This document shows positions 27,701-36,204 of a stretch of DNA of 64,000 bases, piece after piece. The stretch is from Phaeodactylibacter xiamenensis (GTDB taxonomy: Bacteria > Bacteroidota > Bacteroidia > Chitinophagales > Saprospiraceae), in assembly GCF_000759025.1 (NCBI RefSeq), contig NZ_JPOS01000084.1:236435-300434 (forward strand), given 5' to 3'. The translations under genes were made by a program, and so were the position numbers. The first letter of the stretch is position 1, and every line of letters begins with the position of its first letter. The notes under the pieces are model-generated. The model was not told where the DNA came from, searched no databases, and saw only the letters and a list, made by a program, of their open reading frames with translations.

Positions 27701-29723
27701 CCTGATTCGGTGGATGCAAGCCGTGGAAAAGTCGAGAGGCATGGGCAAGATGGTCTTCCAATACAAACGCGAAGCTCAGGCTAAACTGCAAACCATTAGC
27801 GAATACATCCCCTGCTGGATTTTACCGATGTATCGTCTGGCAGCTACCCTGACTCCTTCGCCAGATAGCTTTGATGTGGTGATTATTGATGAGGCAAGTC
27901 AGTTGGGGCCAGAGGCTTTATTCCTGATGTATATTGGAAAGAAGGTAATCGTAGTTGGGGATGATCAGCAAATCGCACCTGAAGGAGCCGGTATTTCCAT
28001 TGATAAACAGAACGACCTGATTCGGCAGTTCCTGACTGGCATTCCCAATAATCAGTTTTTCTCTACCAAGTTCAGCTTTTTCGATCATGCCTATGCGATG
28101 TCGGGCAGTAAAGACGGGCTGAAAGAGCACTTCCGATGCATGCCTGAAATCATTGAGTTCTCCAATCAGCTATGCTACCGGGACCAGGGCACAGAGTTAA
28201 TCCCGCTCAAACAGTTTGGAGGAGACCGCCTGGAACCATTGGTTGCCCGTTTTGTACCAGGAGGCTACCGAAAAGGTAAGGTCAACCGGCCGGAAGCGGA
28301 AGCCATTGTCCGGGAAATTAGCCGGCTGATTGAAGACCCCAGATACAAAGGGAAAACCATAGGTGTTATTTCATTGCTTGGGACCCATCAGCATGTTTTG
28401 ATTGATGACCTGCTGCGGCAAAGCATCCCCACGGAGGAGATCATTGCCCGTCGCATCATATCCGGCAGGCCGGCAGATTTCCAGGGCGATGAGCGCGATG
28501 TGATCTTTTTATCCTTGGTTACCGCCAATAATAAGATCGGCAATGCCCAGACCAGAGATACCGATAAACGGCGTTTTAATGTGGCGATGAGCCGGGCGCG
28601 GGAACAGGTCTTTCTTTTCCATTCCGTACGATTGGATGACTTGAAAAACCCTAATGACCTGAGGGCAAAACTGCTGCACTACTTCAAGCACTTCCGGATT
28701 GAACCGTTAGAGGAGGCATCCCTAATTGAAATAGATAAGAAACAAGACCCGCCGAAACCCTTCGACAGCTGGTTTGAGGTAGAGGTACATAATGAAATTG
28801 TACAACGGGGGTACTTCGTGAAGCCTCAATACAGAGTTGGGCCCTATTCTATCGATTTGGTGGTTGAATTGCCCAATGGTGTGAAGGTAGCCGTCGAGTG
28901 CGATGGCGACCGTTTCCATGGGAATGACGTATTAGAAGCTGATATGAAGCGCGAGTTGCTTCTTCGCCGCGTGACTCAGTTTGAGTTTTTCCGGGTCCGT
29001 TACTCTTATTACCGTTTTGATCCGGAAGATGCACTGCGTGGGCTTTGGGAAATTCTGGAAAAGAGAAGTCAGCTCCGGGCCGCCACAGCACCGGTGCCCG
29101 CTCAGGAGTCTCAGCCAGTTAATGGAGTTCCTCAATATGAAACCTCACCGCAAATTGAGACTATCCCTGAACCTGTAGCTACAGCTTACAGTGATGCTTC
29201 CTCTACCTCCACTCAGCAGGTGCTGGTATTCACCAATCAAGCTCAGGTCTACCTGCAGGAAGTGCCAGGGGGTGTAGATATAGACACAGTAAGCATTGAG
29301 GAATTGCTGAACGGTACAGAAGAAGAAATCTATCGGTTATCTACCCTGGATTTCCGGGGCTTCCTGATTTTCGGTTACCGCAACGGAAAAGTGGACAAGG
29401 TCAGCCTTTCGGCTTACCAAAAGAGACGGAGGGTACTGAAAAACGCTTACCATACCGAACAGCAACTCTTATTCATTCGCCACTTTATCCAGACAACTGA
29501 TCTTGCCGGCATCACGCAGGAAGCCAAAGTGGTGGTTTTCTCCACGGATATCGTCAGTGAGCATAGCAGCCGGGGCAATCAGGGTAATCAGGTTTTTGTA
29601 AAGGGAAGTATCGTCAGGGAGTATAAAGTTTTAGAAGATACCGGGCTAAACAATCCAGAATACTATCGAAGGAATACTACCAACTCCAGAGGGTATTACC
29701 TGAAGAGTGAAGAGGTATTTTAA
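24723..29723 (+). CDS. Giant SF1 helicase-nuclease, probable anti-phage effector
   Basis: A 1666-residue cytoplasmic protein. Walker A is GPPGTGKS at about residues 388-395; a long helical insertion follows (about 430-1010); DVVIIDEASQLGPEALF at about 1047-1063 is Walker B, followed by GDDQQIAP; the C-terminal helicase motifs include FRCMPEII, QGDERDVIFLSL and RRFNVAMSRAREQVFL. Next comes a small nuclease domain at about 1350-1450 (FEVEVHNEIVQRGY, then YSIDLVVE, then VAVECDGDRFHG) of the Vsr/MTES_1575 type. Residues about 1500-1666 contain beta segments that resemble gyrase A C-terminal blades (GYRNGKVDKVSLSAYQ). The layout is close to Hhe-type systems, where a helicase carries a Vsr-like endonuclease. 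It begins the plus-strand defence island and precedes the type I RM operon by 117 bp. Which nucleic acid it cuts is unknown. Confidence 0.88.
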   Translation: MTAANKYSQLFQFLKAFYQLRETTVTNFKESQKYEALSLDQAMALPGLKSMLYEKNKSAEEPVVLKVPRPVPPKPVARPEIPDEARIWFEGDLFGIEDAPAIKAAIQLDETEKRFGDLTEEEEDLILEVEKQLSVWRLEEQEYQRQYEVFKKHKKVYDKLFSINNRIDSFSERFEFILGLGQFTWRRGSTIYNRSLLTLPLELEMTDNGMIEVRAKAEKNLLGLETDFIAGLGGLEIHSGSQAIMPFIEREDFSLMDKITSLRGEGLQSFVHAISTDAQYQDTMAPIDKAPTYPQVHFAPLLFFRERSLRNFTAIFETILEQLQDANEVSSFAESQLLNLAVFENRSFNSEGAGHAIPEEVILPKPSNEEQITIAEKIQKKPIVVVQGPPGTGKSYTIANIIPFLLSQGKRVLVTAQTDQALRALRQHLPEEFWDLVIYFIQESSSRANDLKKSVKQLQETINDFDLEAAEAQLNEQESELDQLRRRQSRLMDEIKASINADQREAHLNSHYTNDTLNNLLEQYQRDSENYGWLRDEVKAPAPESAEKTAVQLSEWLSSMNQLQQLTAPPTGFPEVDLSRLLLPDAFKSYVKTLQNYNNEIRRYPFIEELAVSAEALAPIVHSYRSLDTAISKPAPWLEKVRNECERGQTEHWRKVSQEINNLLSEVRTEKIEEIARNKQIALPNGVPFAQLRSDAKVVLEYVQGGGKLKGFLKALTLPKEIKQRQYIFEECRINGHPCLEADQLETLYHFAVAEHILETLDNIWGQQISNSDYLSFRLNEHTEAGRRLSEFLKLFPDFQQKEKQLKEIFSGTGIQFGLESTGMELEIVLRLLELKKQFKQQEVKVTDMAVYLDSLGAFDLIQGLSNSIAQLNWAVYESQYQALETIISYQELASNCRLREEALCIHFPETINRFKQEARFPELSEPDIIRAIYWSHAGYKLAQAFGDSVNDRLKTLGRLVEDIQDCTLRLLKTRASIAFVKRTGNVDALNSNLIRWMQAVEKSRGMGKMVFQYKREAQAKLQTISEYIPCWILPMYRLAATLTPSPDSFDVVIIDEASQLGPEALFLMYIGKKVIVVGDDQQIAPEGAGISIDKQNDLIRQFLTGIPNNQFFSTKFSFFDHAYAMSGSKDGLKEHFRCMPEIIEFSNQLCYRDQGTELIPLKQFGGDRLEPLVARFVPGGYRKGKVNRPEAEAIVREISRLIEDPRYKGKTIGVISLLGTHQHVLIDDLLRQSIPTEEIIARRIISGRPADFQGDERDVIFLSLVTANNKIGNAQTRDTDKRRFNVAMSRAREQVFLFHSVRLDDLKNPNDLRAKLLHYFKHFRIEPLEEASLIEIDKKQDPPKPFDSWFEVEVHNEIVQRGYFVKPQYRVGPYSIDLVVELPNGVKVAVECDGDRFHGNDVLEADMKRELLLRRVTQFEFFRVRYSYYRFDPEDALRGLWEILEKRSQLRAATAPVPAQESQPVNGVPQYETSPQIETIPEPVATAYSDASSTSTQQVLVFTNQAQVYLQEVPGGVDIDTVSIEELLNGTEEEIYRLSTLDFRGFLIFGYRNGKVDKVSLSAYQKRRRVLKNAYHTEQQLLFIRHFIQTTDLAGITQEAKVVVFSTDIVSEHSSRGNQGNQVFVKGSIVREYKVLEDTGLNNPEYYRRNTTNSRGYYLKSEEVF

Positions 29724-29839
29724 TTTCTTGCATTAAGGCTGACAAAACAATCTGAGGTTGCTTCTCGATTATAATTAACAACCGCATCATTATCACAATT
29801 AATGCGTATCAACTTAAGACCAAACATAAACCAAAATAC

Positions 29840-32203
29840 ATGAACACAGCTGTCCACAACCGCCTCGTCTCCTTCATCTGGTCCATAGCCGATGACTGCC
29901 TGCGCGATGTATACGTACGAGGCAAATACCGCGATGTTATCCTGCCGATGGTCGTACTCCGTCGCCTTGACGCTTTGCTGGAGCCCACCCATGACGCCGT
30001 CATGGAGGAAGCCCAATTCCAAAAGGAAGAAATGGGGCTGACCGAATGGGATGGCCCTGCGCTGCGGCAGGCAAGCGGCTTTGTTTTCTACAATACCAGC
30101 AAGTGGACGATGCAAAAGCTGTACGATAGAGCCGGTAACAGCCAACAGCTGCTGATGGCTAATTTTGAGGAGTACCTCTTGGGATTCAGCCCGAATGTGC
30201 AGGAGATCATCAACAATTTCAAGCTGATGAGTCAGGCGAAGCACATGGCCTCCAAAGATGTACTCCTTGCTGTACTGGAGAAATTCACCTCGCCCTACAT
30301 CAACCTGACTACGGAGGAGCGCGAAGATCCCGAGGGCCGTAAACTGCCGCCCCTGACCAACCTCGGTATGGGCTATGTCTTTGAGGAACTGATCCGGCGA
30401 TTCAATGAAGAAAACAACGAGGAAGCCGGGGAGCACTTCACCCCCCGTGAGGTTATCGACCTGATGACGCACATCATTTTTGAACCCATCAAGGAGAATC
30501 TGCCGCCGGTGATGACCATCTACGACCCGGCCTGTGGATCGGGCGGGATGCTGACGGAATCGCAGAACTTTATCAAAGATGAGGAAGGCGAAATCCGGGC
30601 GATTGGGGATGTGTACCTGTACGGTAAGGAAATCAACGACGAGACTTACGCCATCTGTAAGTCGGATATGATGATCAAGGGCAATAACCCGGAAAATATC
30701 CGCCTGGGCTCTACGCTCTCCACGGATGAATTTGCTGGTAAGTCTTTCGACTTTATGCTGTCCAATCCGCCTTACGGCAAAAGCTGGAGCACAGAGCTGA
30801 AAAACATCAAGGACAAAAAAGACGTCATCGATCCCCGCTTTATCGTGCCGCTCACAGACTACTGGGGGCAAGCAGAAGAAGTGGATGCCACGCCCCGTTC
30901 TTCGGATGGGCAGCTGCTGTTCCTAATGGAGATGGTGAATAAGATGAAGCCGGTTTCCCAAAGCCCGAATGGCTCGCGGGTGGCTTCGGTACACAACGGT
31001 TCCAGCCTGTTTACTGGTGATGCAGGCGGGGGCGAAAGCAACATCCGGCGCTACATCATCGAAAACGACTGGCTCGATACCATCATACAGCTACCGAACA
31101 ACCTGTTTTACAATACCGGCATTACCACCTACATCTGGCTCCTCAGCAACAATAAGCCGCAGGAGCGCAAGGGCAAAGTGCTGCTGATCGATGCCTCACA
31201 GCGCTATAGCAAACTGCGCAAAAACCTGGGCGCGAAGAACTGCGAGCTGACCCGCGACCACATCCGGGAAATTCTGGATGCCTACCACGCTTTCCAGCCG
31301 GTAACCCGCGAATCGGAAGACGGACTGGCCGCACAGGTATTCGATAATGCCGACTTCGGCTACTACAAAGTGACTATAGAGCGCCCACAGCGCCTCGCCG
31401 CCCAATTCAGCCCAGAACGGGTGGCTACCCTGCGCTTCGACAAGCAGCTGCAGGAACCTATGGAATGGGCCTGGGACACCTATGGCGAACGGGTATATAC
31501 CGAGCTCAAGAGCCTGGAGAAGCCCATCCTGCAATGGTGTGAGGACAACGAGCTCAACCTCAACCGCAAGAAGCGGGAGAAGCTGGTGAGCAAGCAAATG
31601 TGGCAGAAAAACCTGGAACTGCACGAAATCGCCACCGCCCTGATGGAAGCAATCGGTCAGGAAGAGCACCGCGACTTCAATGCTTTCCAGAAAATGGTCG
31701 ACAAAGCCTTAAAAGAGCTACCCTATGGTAAGCTTTCCGCCTCGGAGAAAAAAGCCATCTTCAATGCCATCACCTGGTACGATGAGGAGGCTGAGAAGGT
31801 GGTCAAAAAGACGCAGAAACTCAAAGACGACAAGCTGCAGGAATTACTGCAACACCTGGGCTGCACCGAAGCGGAGCTGCCCGACTACGGCTACTATCCC
31901 ACCGGCAAGCCCGGGCAGTACACGATATACGAAACCGAAAGCAGCCTGCGGGATTACGAAAATGTGCCCCTAAAAGAGGACATCCACGACTACTTCTGCC
32001 GGGAGGTAAAGCCTCATGTACCCGAAGCCTGGATAGAACTGGACAAAACCAAGATCGGTTACGAGATCAGCTTCAATAAGTACTTCTATCAGCATAAGCC
32101 CCTGCGGTCGCTGGAGGCGGTGAGTGCTGAGATACTGGAGCTGGAGAAAGAGAATGAGGGATTGATTATGGATATACTCGGTCTCAAAACAGAAGCACTA
32201 TGA
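29840..32203 (+). CDS. hsdM: Type I restriction-modification DNA methyltransferase (HsdM)
   Basis: A 787-residue N6-adenine methyltransferase that modifies host DNA at the sequence set by HsdS and is needed for restriction as well. An N-terminal helical HsdM domain (residues about 1-160) is followed by the SAM-binding motif DPACGSGGML at about 229-238 and the catalytic NPPYG at about 308-312. A long C-terminal helical region (about 530-787) makes it larger than most HsdM proteins (about 500-600), which resembles the longer forms found in Bacteroidota. It is the first gene of the operon; its stop overlaps the start of the GIY-YIG gene by 4 bp (ATGA). Confidence 0.95.
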   Translation: MNTAVHNRLVSFIWSIADDCLRDVYVRGKYRDVILPMVVLRRLDALLEPTHDAVMEEAQFQKEEMGLTEWDGPALRQASGFVFYNTSKWTMQKLYDRAGNSQQLLMANFEEYLLGFSPNVQEIINNFKLMSQAKHMASKDVLLAVLEKFTSPYINLTTEEREDPEGRKLPPLTNLGMGYVFEELIRRFNEENNEEAGEHFTPREVIDLMTHIIFEPIKENLPPVMTIYDPACGSGGMLTESQNFIKDEEGEIRAIGDVYLYGKEINDETYAICKSDMMIKGNNPENIRLGSTLSTDEFAGKSFDFMLSNPPYGKSWSTELKNIKDKKDVIDPRFIVPLTDYWGQAEEVDATPRSSDGQLLFLMEMVNKMKPVSQSPNGSRVASVHNGSSLFTGDAGGGESNIRRYIIENDWLDTIIQLPNNLFYNTGITTYIWLLSNNKPQERKGKVLLIDASQRYSKLRKNLGAKNCELTRDHIREILDAYHAFQPVTRESEDGLAAQVFDNADFGYYKVTIERPQRLAAQFSPERVATLRFDKQLQEPMEWAWDTYGERVYTELKSLEKPILQWCEDNELNLNRKKREKLVSKQMWQKNLELHEIATALMEAIGQEEHRDFNAFQKMVDKALKELPYGKLSASEKKAIFNAITWYDEEAEKVVKKTQKLKDDKLQELLQHLGCTEAELPDYGYYPTGKPGQYTIYETESSLRDYENVPLKEDIHDYFCREVKPHVPEAWIELDKTKIGYEISFNKYFYQHKPLRSLEAVSAEILELEKENEGLIMDILGLKTEAL

Positions 32204-32583
32204 AAGGCTATATGTACATCCTGAAATGCGCTGATGGCAGCTACTATACCGGCAGTACTAAAGACCTGGAACGCCGCCTGCAGCAGCACCAAAACGGGGA
32301 AGGTGCCAACCATACCAAAAAGCGCCTGCCCGTGGAGCTCATATACTTTGAAGTCTTTGACCGTATCGACAAAGCCTTCTACCGGGAGAAACAGATTCAG
32401 GGCTGGAGCCGTAAAAAGAAGGAGGCATTGATGCGGGCGGATTTTGATGCTTTGCATGAATTGGCTAAGTGTAGGAATGAAAGTGCTGGCTTCGGCTCCG
32501 CTCAGCCAGCGGGAGAAGACGACGAAAATGCTGGCTTCGGCTTCGCTCAGCCAGCGGATAGTAATGACATTACTGCTGCCTGA
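32200..32583 (+). CDS. Small GIY-YIG endonuclease
   Basis: A 127-residue protein. Residues 1-85 are a GIY-YIG nuclease of the UvrC/SLX1 type: MYILKCADGSYYTGSTKDLE carries the Y-x-L and Y-x-G variants of the name motif and the Thr/Arg region, and FYREKQIQGWSRKKKEALM closes the domain. The last 40 residues are low in complexity and come from two palindromic repeats inside the gene (AGFGSAQPA and AGFGFAQPA). A third repeat supplies the stop codon. It overlaps hsdM by 4 bp and lies between hsdM and hsdS. It is not a known part of type I systems. It may be a passenger related to the repeats. Confidence 0.88.
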   Translation: MKGYMYILKCADGSYYTGSTKDLERRLQQHQNGEGANHTKKRLPVELIYFEVFDRIDKAFYREKQIQGWSRKKKEALMRADFDALHELAKCRNESAGFGSAQPAGEDDENAGFGFAQPADSNDITAA

Positions 32584-32600
32584 GCGGAGCCGAAGGCAGC
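32485..32600. repeat. Three REP-like palindromes at the 3' end of the GIY-YIG gene
   Basis: Three 26-bp imperfect hairpins lie at 32485-32510, 32530-32555 and 32575-32600 (inverted relative to the first two). The first two begin GCTGGCTTCGGCT and end GCCAGC. The third, read on the minus strand, begins GCTGCC and ends GGCAGC, so two bases change on both arms and the stem is kept. That is a compensatory change and supports selection or shared origin as a hairpin. Copies 1 and 2 are inside the GIY-YIG coding region; copy 3 covers its stop codon. Confidence 0.8.
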
Positions 32601-32617
32601 TTTGAAAACAAACAACC

Positions 32618-33988
32618 ATGACCAAAACCATAACATACCCAAAATACCCCGCTTACAAGGACTCCTGTGTTGAGTGGTTGGGAGAGATTCCGGAAGGGTG
32701 GGAGTTAGCTAGATTTCGAAATATTTTCAGGTTCAGCAAAGGGTTGAATATAACTAAGCAAGACCTTGAGGACACTGGTATACCCTGCATCAATTATGGG
32801 GAAATACATTCTAAATACGGGTTCGAAGTTGACCCTTCTAGACATTTATTAAAATGCGTTAGCAATAAGTACATTGAGACATCAAGTAAATCTATCATCC
32901 AGTATGGTGACTTCATTTTCGCTGATACATCTGAAGATATCGAAGGGTCAGGAAATTTTACTTATTTAAATTGCGATCAAATAGCATTCGCTGGCTACCA
33001 TACAATAATTGCTAGATTAAAAAAATCAGATACTAATACCAGATTTGTAGCTTATGTCATTGATTCTCTTTCTTTTCGTACTCAAATAAGGCAAGCCGTC
33101 AAAGGAGTCAAAGTCTATAGTATTACGAATAGCATTTTAAAGAACACGGTATTATGGTTCCCTCCCCTCCCCGAACAAACCGTCATCGCCAACTTCCTGG
33201 ATGACAAATGCGCCAAAATAGACCGCGCCATCGCGCAGAAGGAAAAGCTCATCGCCCTGCTCAAAGAGCGCAAGCAGATTGTGATTCAGAATGCGGTGAC
33301 GGGCAAGACGGTCTGGAGTGAGGAGGCGCAGGCTTTTGTGCCGGTGGCTGAGAGCGGTGTGGAAGTGAAGGACTCGGGGGTGGAGTGGATTGGGGAGATT
33401 CCGGTGGGTTGGGAGGTGAAGCGTGTAAAAAACCTCTTTAAGCTTATAGTAGACCCTGCCCCTTTAAATAATGACATGGAATTATTGTCCATTTATACCA
33501 ATATTGGCGTTCGTCCAAGAAAAGACCTAGAACAAAAGGGAAATAGAGCTTCTACCACAGATGGGTATTGGAAAGTTGAAGAAGGAGATTTTATTGTAAA
33601 TAAGCTGTTAGCATGGATGGGAGCAATAGGGCTTTCAGAATATAAGGGTGTTACTAGTCCTGCGTACGACATATTAAGGCCTATAACTGATTTGGATGGT
33701 CATTTTTTTCATTTGTTGTTCCGGACGAAAATATGCTCATTAGAATTGAAGAAACATTCAAGAGGAATAATGGAAATGCGTTTAAGATTGTATTTTGATA
33801 GGTTTGGAAGTATTAAAGTAGCTGTCCCTGCTCTTGAAGAGCAAAAAAGAATTGTAAAGCAGGTTTTTACTGAATCAAAAAAAATCGACCAAGCCATCAC
33901 CCTCCAACAAACCCAAATTGACAAGCTCAGGGAGTACAAGGCTACGCTGATTGATAGTGCGGTGCGGGCGAAGATAAAGGTGAGTTAA
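32618..33988 (+). CDS. hsdS: Type I restriction-modification specificity subunit (HsdS)
   Basis: A 456-residue specificity protein that reads a split DNA target. It has the classical two-fold layout: a conserved start KDSCVEWLGEIPEGWELARF (about residues 11-30), target recognition domain 1 (about 30-185), a central helical spacer (PEQTVIANFLDDKCAKIDRAI, then KERKQIVIQNAVTGK), a second copy of the start (DSGVEWIGEIPVGWEVKRV, about 250-268), domain 2 and a second helical spacer at the end. The two recognition domains are clearly richer in A and T than the conserved parts and the rest of the operon, as expected if they were swapped by recombination. It lies downstream of hsdM and the GIY-YIG gene. 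Confidence 0.94.
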   Translation: MTKTITYPKYPAYKDSCVEWLGEIPEGWELARFRNIFRFSKGLNITKQDLEDTGIPCINYGEIHSKYGFEVDPSRHLLKCVSNKYIETSSKSIIQYGDFIFADTSEDIEGSGNFTYLNCDQIAFAGYHTIIARLKKSDTNTRFVAYVIDSLSFRTQIRQAVKGVKVYSITNSILKNTVLWFPPLPEQTVIANFLDDKCAKIDRAIAQKEKLIALLKERKQIVIQNAVTGKTVWSEEAQAFVPVAESGVEVKDSGVEWIGEIPVGWEVKRVKNLFKLIVDPAPLNNDMELLSIYTNIGVRPRKDLEQKGNRASTTDGYWKVEEGDFIVNKLLAWMGAIGLSEYKGVTSPAYDILRPITDLDGHFFHLLFRTKICSLELKKHSRGIMEMRLRLYFDRFGSIKVAVPALEEQKRIVKQVFTESKKIDQAITLQQTQIDKLREYKATLIDSAVRAKIKVS

Positions 33989-34018
33989 TGGAAATCCGTA
34001 TCTTTAAAAAAAGAGGCC

Positions 34019-35197
34019 ATGATTGATCAGAAGCAACTGTACGAGATGATCCAAAGCCCGGAGGAAAGCTGGCGCCTGGAGAAGACCGTGAGCCAAACCG
34101 ACAGCAAGAAGTTTGGTGAGGCCATTTGTGCGTTTGCCAATGATCTGCCCGGGGAGGATCAGCCGGGCTACCTGCTGATTGGCGTCAGCCCCGACAATAC
34201 CGTGGCGGGCTTGAAACTGGACGAAAGTATCGAGCAGCGGCTGCTTGATTTCTCCAAAGATGGGCGCATTATTCCGGCACCCACCATTCTTACCAAGATA
34301 TTTCACCTGCTCGGGGGAGACGTCTGTGTAGCGGAAGTCATGCCTTCTTCCCTGCCCCCCGTCCGGTTTAATGGCAAAATCTGCGTGCGAAAGGGGCCAC
34401 GTAAAGATTACGCTACGGAGCAGGAGGAAAAGATCCTCATTGAGAAGCGCAACCAAAAGGGCGCAACCTACGATGTGCAGCCCTGCATTGGGAGTACCCT
34501 GCAGGATTTAGATACCAATGGTTTTTTGCTGGGTTACCTGCCATTGGCGATTGATGCAGATACCTTAGCTGCCAATAACCGGAGTATTCAGTTGCAGCTG
34601 GGGTCGCTGCAGTTTTACAGCCCCCGGTATGATGCCCCCACTCACGCCGGTATTTTGATGTTTGGCAAAAATCCCCGTTTCTTTATTCCGGGTGCTTCTA
34701 TTCAGTATGTTCGGTTTGACGGAACGGAACTGTATGATGATGACGTTGCAGAGAAGACGTTTGAAGGGGATTTTTTAACCCAGTTTGGCCAGCTGAAGTC
34801 CTTTATCAACAACAACATAGTCAGCAGCCACCTGCCCGAGCTTGGGGTAGCCTACGAATACAATTACCCCGCTAAGGCTTTGGAGGAGTTGGTTTTCAAT
34901 GCGTTGATACACAACGATTACACGGTCAACGCACCGATAAAAATATACCAGTTTACGAACCGGATAGAGATCACCAACAATGGAGGGCTATACGGTAACG
35001 CCCGGAACGACTTTCCCAACAATAATGACTACCGGAATCCGGTACTGTCTGGTGCAGCCAAGATATTAGGATTTGTAAACCGGTTTGGAGTGGGTATACA
35101 GCGGGCAAAGAAAGCATTGGAGCAAAACGGCAATCCGGAACCGGAATTCATTACCGATCAAACGGGCAGGTTTGCTGTGAAAATATTTTCAAAATGA
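34019..35197 (+). CDS. AlbA_2/Schlafen-type ATP-binding protein
   Basis: A 392-residue protein. Residues about 14-130 match the AlbA_2 (divergent AAA-4/Schlafen) domain: KTVSQTDSKKFGEAICAFAN, PGYLLIGVSPDNTVAGLK and RFNGKICVRKGPR. Residues about 275-385 match the HATPase_c_4 domain (PAKALEELVFNALIHNDYT, then NRIEITNNGGL). Such proteins are common in defence islands and inside type I RM operons; some link RM to RNA cleavage or abortive responses. The stop overlaps the next start by 4 bp, so it is translationally coupled to the ParA-type gene. Whether it aids restriction or is a separate module is not known. Confidence 0.85.
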   Translation: MIDQKQLYEMIQSPEESWRLEKTVSQTDSKKFGEAICAFANDLPGEDQPGYLLIGVSPDNTVAGLKLDESIEQRLLDFSKDGRIIPAPTILTKIFHLLGGDVCVAEVMPSSLPPVRFNGKICVRKGPRKDYATEQEEKILIEKRNQKGATYDVQPCIGSTLQDLDTNGFLLGYLPLAIDADTLAANNRSIQLQLGSLQFYSPRYDAPTHAGILMFGKNPRFFIPGASIQYVRFDGTELYDDDVAEKTFEGDFLTQFGQLKSFINNNIVSSHLPELGVAYEYNYPAKALEELVFNALIHNDYTVNAPIKIYQFTNRIEITNNGGLYGNARNDFPNNNDYRNPVLSGAAKILGFVNRFGVGIQRAKKALEQNGNPEPEFITDQTGRFAVKIFSK

Positions 35198-36204
35198 GGA
35201 CCATTACTTTTTTCAACAATAAAGGGGGCGTAGGCAAGACGTCGTTGCTGTACCACACGGCTCATATGTTTGCGGAACTAGGCAAAAGAGTGCTGGCCGT
35301 AGATTTAGACCCGCAGACCAATCTTTCGCAAATCTTCCTGGAGGAGGGGCGCTTCATTGCCATAGTTGAGGAAGAGAAGACCATCAAAAACGCACTCCGG
35401 CGCATTGAGAAAAAACAGGGAGACATACTGGAAGCTTACATTGAGCCCATTAATGACCGTTTGTATTTGCTGCCTGGTGATTTAAGCCTCTCGCTTATTG
35501 AAGACCAACTGAGTAAAGAGTGGTACGAATGCCTCACCGGAGAGTGGTACCCTTTTGCGCTGCAATCTGCGTTTTACAGGATCATCAAAGATGCGGCAGC
35601 ACGATACGCTATAGACTATGTATTCATCGATGTGGGGCCCAATTTTGGTGCCATTAACCGGGCCTCTCTGATTTCTTCTGACTACCTGATTGTGCCCAGC
35701 ACAGCCGATTTGTTCTCCCTCAGAGGATTGTCTAACATAGGCGAGCGGATAGAAAGCTGGGTGAAGGAATGGAAGAAACGGCTCGGAGAACGAAAAGAAG
35801 ATACCATGAGCCTTGACTTACCCGGCGAAAAAATTCAACCCCTCGGCTATGTATTGATGCAACACGGTGTAAAAGCGAATAAACCTGTGAAAGCCTATAA
35901 AAAGTTTGCGGACCGTATACCAGAGGTTTTTAGAAGCTCCTTCAAATTATCCACTTCCTCCCAGCAACTGTCTTTTGACAATGACCCTTATTGCCTAGCC
36001 CTGGTCAAGCACTATAATAGCTTGATGCCCATGGCGATGGAAGCCAGGAAACCTATATTCGCATTAAAACCTGCCGATGGTGCCATTGGAGCACACTACC
36101 ATGCCGTAAAAATGGTTTATGAAGATTTTGAACGACTTTCCAGAAAGATAATGGAGCGGATCGAGCAAAGCGTATCTGCCAAAACAGCAGAGAGCAATGC
36201 CTAG
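35194..36204 (+). CDS. ParA/MinD-type ATPase in the RM operon
   Basis: A 336-residue AAA_31 protein with the deviant Walker A motif NNKGGVGKTSLLY (residues 7-19), a Walker A' region LAVDLDPQTNLSQIF (about 34-48) and a Walker B-like YVFIDVGPNFGAINR (about 145-159). This family makes dimers on DNA with ATP and positions plasmids, chromosomes or complexes. No ParB partner is present here. It overlaps the AlbA_2 gene by 4 bp and hsdR by 8 bp, so it is firmly part of the operon. A role in moving or timing the RM complex is a guess. Confidence 0.88.
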   Translation: MRTITFFNNKGGVGKTSLLYHTAHMFAELGKRVLAVDLDPQTNLSQIFLEEGRFIAIVEEEKTIKNALRRIEKKQGDILEAYIEPINDRLYLLPGDLSLSLIEDQLSKEWYECLTGEWYPFALQSAFYRIIKDAAARYAIDYVFIDVGPNFGAINRASLISSDYLIVPSTADLFSLRGLSNIGERIESWVKEWKKRLGERKEDTMSLDLPGEKIQPLGYVLMQHGVKANKPVKAYKKFADRIPEVFRSSFKLSTSSQQLSFDNDPYCLALVKHYNSLMPMAMEARKPIFALKPADGAIGAHYHAVKMVYEDFERLSRKIMERIEQSVSAKTAESNA

